From Bathymodiolus brooksi (lineage: Eukaryota; Mollusca; Bivalvia; Mytilida; Modiolidae): 64,000 nucleotides of DNA. Under the pieces are notes generated by a model, which was not told the DNA's origin, ran no database searches, and saw nothing but the letters and a program-made list of their open reading frames with translations. This document shows positions 56,297 to 64,000 of this stretch, piece after piece. How positions within the stretch are numbered: position 1 is the first letter of the stretch; each line of letters opens with the position of its first letter. The translations under genes were made by a program, and so were the position numbers. The stretch is taken from NCBI GenBank assembly GCA_963680875.1, contig OY804589.1, positions 25,408,353-25,472,352 of the forward strand. Reading direction: 5' to 3'.

Positions 56297-56632
56297 GTTT
56301 ATGGTGTTTAACGCCACTTTCAACAATATTTTCGTTATATCGTGGCGGTCAGTTTTATTGATGGAGAAAACTGGAGTACCCGGAGAAGACAACCGACTTG
56401 GGTCCGAGCACCGTTTAGGTCAAACTAAAGACTATAAAATTGATACTTGTTGCTTTTCCGCTAAGCATGGAGCATTAATTAGAAGGAACAAGGACTGGTT
56501 GGCTCGGAATCAGGATAATATAATGTGTCCGAATGGAGCGACATGTCTATCCGCGGACTGTTGTTTCAGTGAACTAATACGATAAAAATCCAACTAAGCG
56601 TTAAACAACAATCACTCACTCACTTCAGTGCT
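56297..56632. mobile_element. SINE-1 tail (-) abutting SINE-3 body (+)
   Basis: 56297-56397 is the inverse SINE-1 tail (TATGGTGTTTAACGCCACTT to GGAGAAGACAACCGACT). 56398-56632 is SINE-3 in plus orientation (GGGTCCGAGCACCGTTTAGG, TTGGCTCGGAATCAGGATAA, TTGTTTCAGTGAACTAATAC, GCGTTAAACAACAATCACTC). The 94-codon frame at 56301-56585 spans this junction and is not a gene. Confidence 0.75.
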
Positions 56633-56929
56633 TTGAGTGCTTGTACATCTTATGTAATGGTAGCTTAGTTTGGAGACAAGACTTCCATTGTAGCATTTAG
56701 TGTAAACATTATTGTATTGTTGAAAAAGAATACAGGAGGTGTCAAACAATTATGAATAAGTTAGCAACAATCGCTTTCGGAAACAAGCAAACTAGTAACA
56801 TTTGATTAGTATAATTTCTGATTGGCCCTTCGGTGTTCTCTAACGTTTATATAATGCTCTATTATTGGAAAAATAGAAACAAGGGCAACGCAAAGCGTGG
56901 CATATCCCCTCTCCTTTAACCCCTACAAA

Positions 56930-57545
56930 ATTCAAAGTTCAACTGTGACCTTGACCTTTGACCTATGACCTTGACAATCAATAGGGTGCCAGATCTTTGT
57001 TAGTATGACTTGAGTACCAAGTTTGGTTGAAATCCATTGAACCATGTTGACTCTAGAGTGTTCACAAGAAATGCTACGGAAGGACGGATAGTAGCGTTAT
57101 TATATCCACTTCGCAATTTGTTGGGCGAGGGGATAACTATGTATAAAGTTTGGTCAAAATCCATTGAAAGATGTTGATTCTAGAGTGTTCACAAGGATGT
57201 TACAGGGTAAAAATTAGACCCTGTGACCTCGACCTATGACCTTGCAAATCAATAGGTTCCAGACTCTCCTAAGGACTAAGTATGTACCATGTTTGGTCAA
57301 AATCCATTGAAGGATGTTGATTCTAGAGTGTTCACAAGGATGTTACGCGGTAAAAATTTGACCCGGTGACCTTGAAAATCAATAGGTTTCCAGATTCTCT
57401 TAAGGACTAAGTATGTACCAAGTATGGTCAAAATCCATTGAAGGATGTTGATTCTAGAGTGTTCACAAGTATGTTACGGAAGGACGGAAGGAAGGACGGT
57501 AGCGTTACTATATCCCTTCGCAACTTCGTTGGCGAGGGGATAATT
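56930..57545 (+). repeat. ~130-bp tandem repeat, four copies
   Basis: TAGAGTGTTCACAAG recurs at 57054, 57181, 57324 and 57455. Units contain GGTCAAAATCCATTGAAGGA, TGACCTTGAAAATCAATAGG and GACTAAGTATGTACCA. The block ends with GTAGCGTTACTATATCCCTT and GGCGAGGGGATAA, a phrase also present once near 57090-57140. It looks like a dispersed mollusc repeat with internal amplification. Confidence 0.85.
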
Positions 57546-57549
57546 AATG

Positions 57550-58550
57550 TATGATTAATTGCATGGTCGATATGTTGATATCATAAGTGATAAATATACA
57601 TGTATATAAAGGAAATGTGTCAAAGTTAAAAAAAATTTTTATCCATTATGACCTAATTTTGTTGTCGATTATGTATCTAGAATGGTATTAATGACCAACC
57701 TGATTTTGATATATGCCGACAGTACATCTGTCTTATTTTACTGTCCGTAGTTCAGTACACGCCATTTATTAGCAATAAAGCCTTAAGCATGTTGATATGA
57801 TAGCAGTTGTCTTAAATAAATGAATATTCATGAAGAGTTGAAAGGTTAATTATATGTTGCGTATTATCTCTCGGCTTTATAAACATTTGGGGCAGAGTTG
57901 ATCGACTATCAAAGAAATAGGTCAAAGTTTCTCCTCTCTCAGGCATAGAGTGACCTTAGCCGATATTGACTACCCTGTTTTTGTCCCTTGTTGGTTTTAT
58001 TGCTTCCAAAGACATTTAAATCGTTTGGTTTTTCAATCTTTCTAATCTTGTTTGAAGGAGGGCTCATGTCTTATTTACGTTACAGAGCCGTCCGGTGTGT
58101 TCGGGCACCTAAGGGTTCAGTGGTTAATTTCACAGCTTATCAAAATTGTATTGAATTAATTTAAATCATCCTCAAATACATTGAAGTATTATCTTTATGG
58201 TCTTTACCCGGATTTTAACATTTCAGTGAAAACGAAGTGTAAACAAACCAACCCTCGATTTTTGACAAATGTTGCAACATCCGGTGATGTCGCGCATGTA
58301 TACTTTGGATGGTTCTTAAAATGAATAAAGGAAAGATTTTATTTTGAAAGTTTTCGAAATTGAAGCTTATACCTATTCCTTCAAAATAAGCTCAAATTTG
58401 AAAACATTTGATATCTTTTAATATAACTAGAGTTAATCCTCACATACCAGTAGTCTCCATCTTAACTTTTCCAATGATTTTGCAATTTTGACATGTACAA
58501 TACGTATGCGCGAACACCGGTGCCAAGACAGTATATGAGTTTGTTTTGGC
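57550..58550. other. Intergenic, no gene seen
   Basis: AT-rich non-coding sequence; no repeat family or coding signal recognised. Confidence 0.4.
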
Positions 58551-58554
58551 ATAT

Positions 58555-58690
58555 TGGTGTCCAAAACATATTATATTGTGCTTTGTTTTATTTGTTTGTC
58601 TTCGTCTTGTGTCGTGTGTACCGAATGTTGGCAGTTTCCCTGGATTGTCTATTCTTGAATGCCCCTTCGGTTTTCTCTAACGTTTATTTC
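58555..58690 (+). repeat. Family B copy
   Basis: TTTGTTTGTCTTCGTCTTGT, GAATGTTGGCAGTTTCCCTG, GATTGTCTATTCTTGAATGC and CCTTCGGTTTTCTCTAACGT. The 71-codon frame at 58493-58708 is repeat-derived. Confidence 0.7.
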
Positions 58691-58697
58691 GACTTGG

Positions 58698-59030
58698 GAC
58701 GTACCTGATGAAGATTATTTTAGAAAGTCGTACGCACTAAATGGGATATGCATGTTTTTATTTGTAGGGAACGTGTATTACTTAGTTCGTGTTGTTCCCT
58801 GTTAAAGTAGCGATCTTATGGTAATTAGATATACACTAAAAGTTGTGAGTGCGATTCCCGTCCATGGGCGTAACTGATGATGGTTACTCCAGAAACGCGT
58901 CGTATGAACTGATTTATATGTTTTTTTTAATTTGCAGGGAACTTCCATTACTTTCTATGTGCACTACTGTGTGTTGTTGTTCTCTGGTAAAGTCCCGATC
59001 TTACGGTAATTAGATATACATCTATCTTTA
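58698..59030 (+). repeat. ~170-bp tandem duplication, family D phrase
   Basis: Two diverged copies (about 58698-58860 and 58866-59030) share CTGATGA.G.TTA.TCCAGAA-like sequence, TTTGTAGGGAAC / TTTGCAGGGAAC, GATCTTATGGTAATTAGATA and ATACA. The same CTGATGA...GTCGT phrase appears inverted at about 62018-62056. Confidence 0.7.
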
Positions 59031-59205
59031 CAATCTGAAGTCCATCACATGGCGGAGTGTACTAGATATAGCTTAATGTGATCAAGATTGTTAGGGACTT
59101 GTGGTATGTTTGTGGTTCTCTCCCTTGACACTCTGATATTCTCTACCAATAAAATTTCCCGCCAGGATAGAGTTGAAATATTGTGAAAAGTGTCGTTAAA
59201 CAATA
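58990..59205 (+). mobile_element. Degenerate SINE-1 copy
   Basis: Eroded head (CCGATCTTACGGTAATTAGA), then ATGGCGGAGTGTACTAGATA, GTGGTTCTCTCCCTTGACAC, TACCAATAAAATTTCCCGCC and tail GTTGAAATATTGTGAAAAGT with GTCGTTAAACA. Confidence 0.6.
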
Positions 59206-59653
59206 ATAACCATATTTATTTGATTAAAATATTTAGGTATCAAATTCCCATTCGAATAGGAAAATAGTTAATAAATATTACATTAAATTCGGTTGCTAAG
59301 CGATATTGTCGACTATAATGTTTGAGTGAAGTTCGTTTTGTTCTCTTTTTAATCCTTTTTGAAATTCCTTGTTTTGATTCTCTCTTGTTTTATTGTGACG
59401 TTCAATTTCATATTTCTTTCTTTAGTTGAAACCTTTTCCAATCCTAAAAACTGTATTTCAACGAATATGTCGACATATTTTGTTTATTTTAATTTAACAA
59501 TAAATTCATTTTGCACTTTCAAGTTTTAAAGCAATAGTAATGCGTAGGAATTATCAACCAATCAAATGTTATGGTACATGTCACATGACACAATTCTACT
59601 AAACTGGAACAATGTTTTCATGGGACAATGTCAACATATCTTCAAGTACTGCT
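59206..59653. other. 3' flank of the ankyrin gene
   Basis: AT-rich region downstream (minus strand) of the ankyrin stop codon. TTTATT at 59483-59488 is AATAAA on the minus strand, about 165 bp past the stop, and is the candidate polyadenylation signal. Confidence 0.5.
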
Positions 59654-60009
59654 TTACTCGTGGGTTTCTCCATTTTTCTTTGATTTCTGATGTCTTACCA
59701 CCCTGTCTTTCATTTTATCCAAGAAACTTTTTCTTTTAAATGTGTATCTATTCAGTTCTGATATTTTTAACCAAATGGAGTTATCTCTCTTTATGTCATA
59801 TCCGGCTTTCATCAATCTTCGTACAACTATAGAAGATGGGTTTTTACAACATCGTATGGCAATATAGAGCGAAGACTGTCCCAATTTATCCACGAGGTTC
59901 ACTTCACATTTGTTTTTCATTAGATACGAACAAACTTCCACGCGTCCTTCCTGGAGACCGATCAGCAGCGCTGTTTTACCAGTGCAGTCTGTTGCCTCCA
60001 TGTCAGCAC
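59654..60009 (-). CDS. Ankyrin-repeat protein, last exon
   Basis: The minus-strand exon starts after acceptor TTTTCAG (intron side at 60010-60016) with GT|GCT GAC ATG and ends at TAA 59654-59656. It is in phase 1, so the split glycine codon is completed by the previous exon (62845-62943). It encodes one canonical 33-residue ankyrin repeat (GADMEATDCTGKTALLIGLQ...), a second with a small insertion (CEVNLVDKLGQSSLYIAIRC...RLMKA), part of a third (GYDIKRDNSIWLKISELNR) and a basic tail ending KNGETHE. Ankyrin repeats mediate protein binding; the partner cannot be inferred. No other domain such as a SOCS box or death domain is evident. The gene's 5' part lies outside the window. Confidence 0.82.
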
Positions 60010-60345
60010 CTGAAAAGAAAATATAATATGTACTTACATTTTCGATTTTTTTTTCTTAATTACTTTTTGTTATTAATATGTTATTTAATGTTTTGCCTGA
60101 CCTACATTCGTAACGACGATTCGTTCTTTTCTCCGAAAAAAAACCATAATATACAATGCATACGTCATTAGTGAAATTTGAAATGTACCACATACACAAG
60201 GGTACGTTTTATGCAAATGATGTCAATCGATGCCTCGCATTGGGAGAAAACTAAAGTCCTTGTACGCCAAAGTTCGAATGTTAGTAGTCTTTGGTGTTTT
60301 ATGGGGAGGGTCAACATATTCAAAACCCTTTTACGGGGTTAGGAT

Positions 60346-60608
60346 TATGATGTTTAACGCCACTTGCAACACTATTTCATTTATATCGTGGCAGTCAGTT
60401 TTATTGGTAGAGGAAACCGGGGTACCATGAAAAAACCACCAACCTGTCGCAAGTAACTGACCAACTTTATCACATAACGTTGTATCGAGTACATCTCGCC
60501 ATGAGCAGGATTCGAACTCGCAACTTTAGTGGTGATGTGGTGATATGCATTGATTGCAAAGGTAGTTGTAAATCCAACTGTCATACAATCACGACCACGA
60601 GGGCCCCT
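60346..60608 (-). mobile_element. SINE-1, near full length
   Basis: Inverse SINE-1: GATGTTTAACGCCACTTGCA, GGTAGAGGAAACCGGGGTAC, CTGTCGCAAGTAACTGACCA, TCGCCATGAGCAGGATTCGA (B-box complement) and a head ending ATCACGACCACGAGGGCCCC. A small GTGGTGAT duplication is in the head. The 100-codon frame at 60381-60683 lies inside it. Confidence 0.85.
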
Positions 60609-61443
60609 TCTTGTTTTACCTTCATGATGATTCATTATTTGTAAATTTGTTCTTGTTTTGAAAATGGCTGACATATTGCTCACGTGACTTTTATTTTAAG
60701 CAAATATCCATCAAAGTATTGTAACTTTGGGTAAACATAAACCAATCGCCTGGTAAGAACATTTCAACTTTCCAATTAAAGAATTCAGAATTTTAATTTA
60801 CGTAAAGGTCATCTCAAATTGAACATTTCTTCAGTGTAATCACTGTACTTTTTGGCTTAAATGATTTTGCATTGGATAAAACATATAGAGGACTTGTTTT
60901 ATGTAGGCATTATCGATGATTAACCGTGACATTTTCAGAAGTACAAAAGGGATACGCATGAATTTCATCTTTATGCGTACTATACGAATTAAAGTCTGAC
61001 GTTACTTGAGTCAAGTAGATCGAACGGCAACAGTATAATGCATACAGGGAAGAGGACATCCTAAAAATCAATTACAGCCATTCTTTTTTTCCGCTTATTT
61101 CACTAACATTGGAACTTTGCATGATAAATATAATATGCATACAACACTCACTGGGAAACAGGTCAACAAAGCTGGTCACCGGCTAGGTTATTTTACCTGT
61201 TTCTGAAGCTAATACAATTATATTTTATGAACCAATGAAAACGTAAATTTCAAATGTAGTGCGGACGACTCATTTCAAATCAAATCATACTATCAAGCTA
61301 TATCCTTTTGATGGTCAGATAAATTTTATATCAACCGAGGACATATGCCGAGGATCTATGATTTTTTTAACTTGGCTATAAATTCGGTTATTTCTCCGAT
61401 AACTTATTTGCTTAACATAATGTGGAAAATAAATGAAAGGCGC

Positions 61444-61602
61444 GTTTGAAGATACCAAGAGATAATCAGAATCCGTAAATTGAAGGACAGACACCACAAT
61501 GGCCAAAAGAAAAAGGACAAACAACGATCGAGACGAAAAACTACACAGTAAACAAAAGATCGAGCAACACGAATCCCACTAATATCCGGGGATGAATTCT
61601 AT
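61444..61602 (-). repeat. Family A copy, long form
   Basis: GTTTGAAGATACCAAGAGAT, AATCAGAATCCGTAAATTGA, AGGACAGACACCACAATGGC, AAAAGAAAAAGGACAAACAA, then GATCGAGCAACACGAATCCC and TCCGGGGATGAATTC. It carries the core segment once and preserves the outer part seen at 32783-32930. Confidence 0.8.
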
Positions 61603-61834
61603 TTTTAGCAAGACCCGAGCAACAACACAAAACTCGGCTGCTCACGCAAAAGCTACTCAAACAAGGCTACGTTGCTCCTAGGTTACCGTCATCGCATTTG
61701 ACCGTTACGAAACATCTATTTCACGGATTTGACTATGGCAGTGTCTTATCAGAAACATGAACTGCTCTCCCTTTCCAAGCACCTGGGTTCTCCTCGAGTT
61801 TTTGGCGAGTTCCGTGTTGCTCATCTTTTTAGTT

Positions 61835-62060
61835 TTCTGTGTTATGTTTTATGGTTTGTCTGTCTTCATTCTGTGTATTGTGCCCAATGTTACCAGTGTC
61901 CCTGTATTTCCCATTCTTGGTTGCACTTTCGGTTCTCTAACGTTAATTTAAATACAAGAACACTTGACAATGAATTGAAAAATCAGAGACCTAATAAAAA
62001 CGTAGATATCAATTTTAATGTGCACGACACGTTTCTGGAATAACCTTCATCAGGTACACT
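61835..62060 (+). repeat. Family B copy (+) and family D phrase (-)
   Basis: TTAGTTTTCTGTGTTATGTT, GTCTGTCTTCATTCTGTGTA, CCAATGTTACCAGTGTCCCT and GGTTCTCTAACGTTAATTT, then ACGACACGTTTCTGGAATAA with CCTTCATCAGGTACAC. The 104- and 64-codon frames here are repeat-derived. Confidence 0.65.
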
Positions 62061-62378
62061 CAATATCGAAATATTAGAAAGCCTAATAAATTTAAGTGCT
62101 CGGGTGCAATAAAACAATTTAACAAAATAGTAAACATGCATCTGTTAATGGCACAAATCTGATAGGTTTATTGTCAGCCAAGTATGTAACAGTACACCAG
62201 ACTGTGTAGGTCGACGTTTTATTAGGATAATTACAGTAATTTTCGTGTTTGTCATGTTATTTCAAGGAATGTAACATTAAAAGATATATATTAAAATATT
62301 TACGAGCAACAGTAAGCAATTTCAATTACAAATAAGAGATGACATTTGTCTGACATTTAGACTTGTATTTATATTTAT

Positions 62379-62818
62379 GGGGCCGTCGTGGTCTTGATTG
62401 TATGGTAGCTGGATTTACAACTACCTGTGCATTCAGGACCTATCCAGGGGCGGATCCAGGATTTCAAGTTAGGGGGGGGGGCACTTAAAAAAATTGCGCC
62501 GAGCGGAGGGAGGTGCAAAAATAGTTGCGGTATTTCGTGTGAAAAATCACGATTTTACGCCAAAAAATCATGTTTTCCAATTTTAGGGGGGGCGCCCCCC
62601 CCCCCCCCTGGATCCGCCCCTGCTATCACCACTAACGTTGTGAGTTCGAATCCCGTTCATGGCGAGGTGTACTTGATACAACATTATGTGATAACATTTG
62701 TCAGTGACTTGTGACAGGTCGGTGTTTTTCTTCTGGTACTCCGATTTCCTCCACCAATAAAACTGACCGCCGCAATATAACTGAAATATTGTTGCAAGTG
62801 GCGTTAAACACCATAAAG
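62379..62818 (+). mobile_element. SINE-1 carrying a nested TIR element
   Basis: Head GGGGCCGTCGTGGTCTTGAT through GGACCTATC (62379-62444). It resumes at 62628 with ACCACTAACGTTGTGAGTTC and continues to the tail GGCGTTAAACACCATAAAGC. Removing 62445-62627 restores an uninterrupted SINE. Confidence 0.88.
62445..62622. mobile_element. TIR element with 5-bp TSD (CTATC), 178 bp
   Basis: Ends CAGGGGCGGATCCAGG / CCTGGATCCGCCCCTG are perfect inverse repeats. CTATC flanks both sides (62440-62444 and 62623-62627). The interior has G and C runs and TTTCGTGTGAAAAATCACGA. No transposase. It belongs with the 919-bp element at 21442 and the fragment at 54632. The 95-codon frame 62427-62714 crosses it and is spurious. 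Confidence 0.92.
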
Positions 62819-62844
62819 CAAGCTAGACTTGTATTGATATTTAC

Positions 62845-62943
62845 CTGAGTGATGAAGTAAGTTTACGATTTCAATATCATCATACAAGACAGCTCGCATC
62901 AATGGCGTCTGTCCAAGTATATTTTTGGCGTTTATGTCAGCAC
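62845..62943 (-). CDS. Ankyrin-repeat protein, internal 99-nt exon
   Basis: The minus-strand exon is bounded by acceptor TTTTCCAG (intron side from 62944) and donor CAG|GTAAAT. At exactly 99 nt in phase 1, it encodes one 33-residue ankyrin repeat: ADINAKNILGQTPLMRAVLY then DDIEIVNLLHHS plus a split glycine shared with the next exon. The TPLMRA helix start and D.N.K..G loop are textbook ankyrin positions. One-repeat-per-exon structure is common in such genes. It was too short to stand out as an open frame, and was found by matching splice phase to the last exon. Joined, the frame continues ...LLHHSGADMEATD without a break. Confidence 0.82.
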
Positions 62944-63573
62944 CTGGAAAATAATTATGAAAATATGTTATTGTTTTCAATATTTTCTAATAGAAAGTGC
63001 ACTATTAAGGATTTCATTATATTATCTGCTTTATGCCTTGACCTTAAATCGGTTAATGGGATTCCCCACCCTTCACTCTTGTCAATTATATCTATCCAAC
63101 GGTAATACGATTATAATCAAACCATAAAAAATTGCATAATAATAAAAACGTGAAATCCGTTGGGACTGACGTCCACATTTGTCCAGTAATACGATAGCAG
63201 TATATATTGAGAATTGATCACGGTATTGTCTATTTGCAGATGAAGAATGTCATACTACAAAAAAAAAGTAAAATGTATTTAGTTTAAAAATATATCAACA
63301 AATCTACACAAGTGCTTACAAATTTCTAATTCATCATCAAATAAACTTTAATTTTGATTATTAATTATTAATTGAAATGTTCATGCCACTAAATTAAATT
63401 TTAGTAATTTCAACCAATGATAACCCATGAATGCCTTTCAGCTTATTTCCAAAGAGGCTCTTTACAAGTGTTAGCTACAATATAATTTAATCAAAAATTG
63501 TAACATAAATACGTATTTTTCCTTTGATGTTTTCATGCAATAATCAACTTAAAAATAGTGAACTTTTACAAAC
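62944..63573 (-). other. Intron or 5' flank of the 99-nt ankyrin exon
   Basis: AT-rich sequence without another recognisable ankyrin exon or repeat. Confidence 0.45.
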
Positions 63574-63604
63574 CATGGTCTAACATGAAGATCTTGATGT
63601 TATT
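63574..63604 (-). CDS. Possible end of a further ankyrin exon
   Basis: On the minus strand, codons NNIKIFMLDH plus one base precede a possible donor G|GTTTGT. Splicing to 62845-62943 would give ...NIKIFMLDHGADINAKN, which fits the end of an ankyrin repeat exactly and in the right phase. Upstream, the frame runs into the 30-bp tandem repeat at 63598-63721, which does not look like ankyrin. The exon may therefore be broken or its true start misplaced. Confidence 0.35.
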
Positions 63605-63721
63605 CCATGATTTTGACGTCATAGGTCTGTTATTCCATGATTTTGACGTCATAGGATCTGTTATTCCATGATTTTGACGTATTAGATCTGTTATTCCATG
63701 ATTTTGACGTCATAAATCTGT
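63598..63721 (+). repeat. 30-bp tandem repeat, four copies
   Basis: TATTCCATGATTTTGACGTC followed by ATAGGTCTGT, spaced 30, 31 and 30 bp (TATTCC at 63601, 63631, 63662 and 63692). It touches the possible ankyrin exon. Confidence 0.9.
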
Positions 63722-63747
63722 CAATCATGTAATTTCTGTTACAAAAC

Positions 63748-63846
63748 ATATATACCATGAATCTTACTCATGAACTTATTTAAACCAACTCATCCTTCGG
63801 ATTCGTTGGTTTAAATAAGTTAATTCGTAAGATCCATGGTATATAT
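63748..63846. repeat. ~99-bp hairpin
   Basis: ATATATACCATG.ATCTTAC...AACTTATTTAAACCAAC pairs with GTTGGTTTAAATAAGTT...GTAAGATCCATGGTATATAT around the loop TCATCCTTCGGATTC. MITE-like, no flanking duplication identified. Confidence 0.8.
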
Positions 63847-64000
63847 AATACATGACACATGAAAATAGAAGACAACCTTGATTCTAACATTCTGATATAT
63901 AATGACATGTCTGTGGTAGTGTTAAGGGACAATGCATTATCATCTTTTCCGTTCAAGACAGTATTGATACAATTATTTAATAATTAACACACTAATTTGT
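63847..64000. other. Window end, nothing seen
   Basis: AT-rich sequence without recognisable features. Confidence 0.4.

Larger units (their letters stand above)
60010..62844 (-). other. Ankyrin gene intron, repeat-filled
   Basis: 2.8-kb intron with donor CAG|GTAAAT (complement at 62839-62844) and acceptor TTTTCAG. It contains SINE-1 (-, 60346-60608), family A (-, 61444-61602), family B plus family D phrase (about 61835-62060) and a SINE-1 with a nested TIR element (62379-62818). Confidence 0.75.

Noticed and set aside
59836..60171. 111-codon plus-strand frame
   Set aside because: Lies opposite the ankyrin exon and runs into its intron; no independent support.
62427..62714. 95-codon frame
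   Set aside because: It crosses from SINE into the nested TIR element and back; repeat-derived.

Overview
The window is eukaryotic, AT-rich and very repeat-dense. It most resembles a bivalve mollusc genome, probably a pteriomorph such as a mussel, pearl oyster or scallop relative. The evidence is the dispersed repeats: tRNA-headed SINEs ending in GGCGTTAAACACC-type tails, and two relatives of a short dispersed element widespread in bivalves (signature ACGGCTTCTGATTACCCC...GGTATCTTCAAACTTTTCTT). Two genes also have introns with ordinary GT/AG sites. The species cannot be named from the sequence alone.

Layout. 264-5033 and 10833-17625 are two large tandem arrays of the same GC-rich 36-bp satellite. 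Because 36 is a multiple of 3 and the unit lacks stops in several frames, they give huge open frames that should not be read as genes. A 580-bp inverted-repeat element with an internal 33-bp tandem repeat (5034-5613) abuts the first array, and a Tc1/mariner-like MITE (10279-10776) lies just before the second. 17626-21598 is a recent segmental duplication, one copy carrying a 1,388-bp deletion at a 10-bp microhomology. 21442-32930 is a mosaic of SINEs, MITEs, a LINE fragment, a decayed transposon coding remnant and local tandem repeats. 32931-40688 is a third satellite of about 220 copies of a 35-bp unit. It lies inside, and was evidently amplified from, a copy of the dispersed bivalve-type element. 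40690-50160 is again repeat mosaic, including several near-perfect hairpins.

Genes. Only two loci are convincing. (1) A plus-strand two-exon gene (50704-52506 joined to 54989-55564, both phase 0) encodes a 792-aa intracellular protein. It has a long, disordered, tyrosine-motif-rich N-terminal half (YxxL/I/V, one YxxM, YxN) and a C-terminal NHL/TRIM-type beta-propeller-like region. It reads as a candidate phosphotyrosine docking protein. Degenerate tandem repeats of about 110 bp lie directly upstream, and a decayed duplicate of its last exon lies downstream. (2) A minus-strand ankyrin-repeat gene is represented by its last exons (62845-62943 and 59654-60009, possibly also 63574-63604). Its 5' end lies beyond the window.

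No rRNA, genuine tRNA, CRISPR or prokaryotic features were found. The most interesting themes are satellite birth from a transposable element, three tRNA-SINE families sharing one 3' tail, a TIR element family with 5-bp target duplications, and the tyrosine-rich propeller protein.
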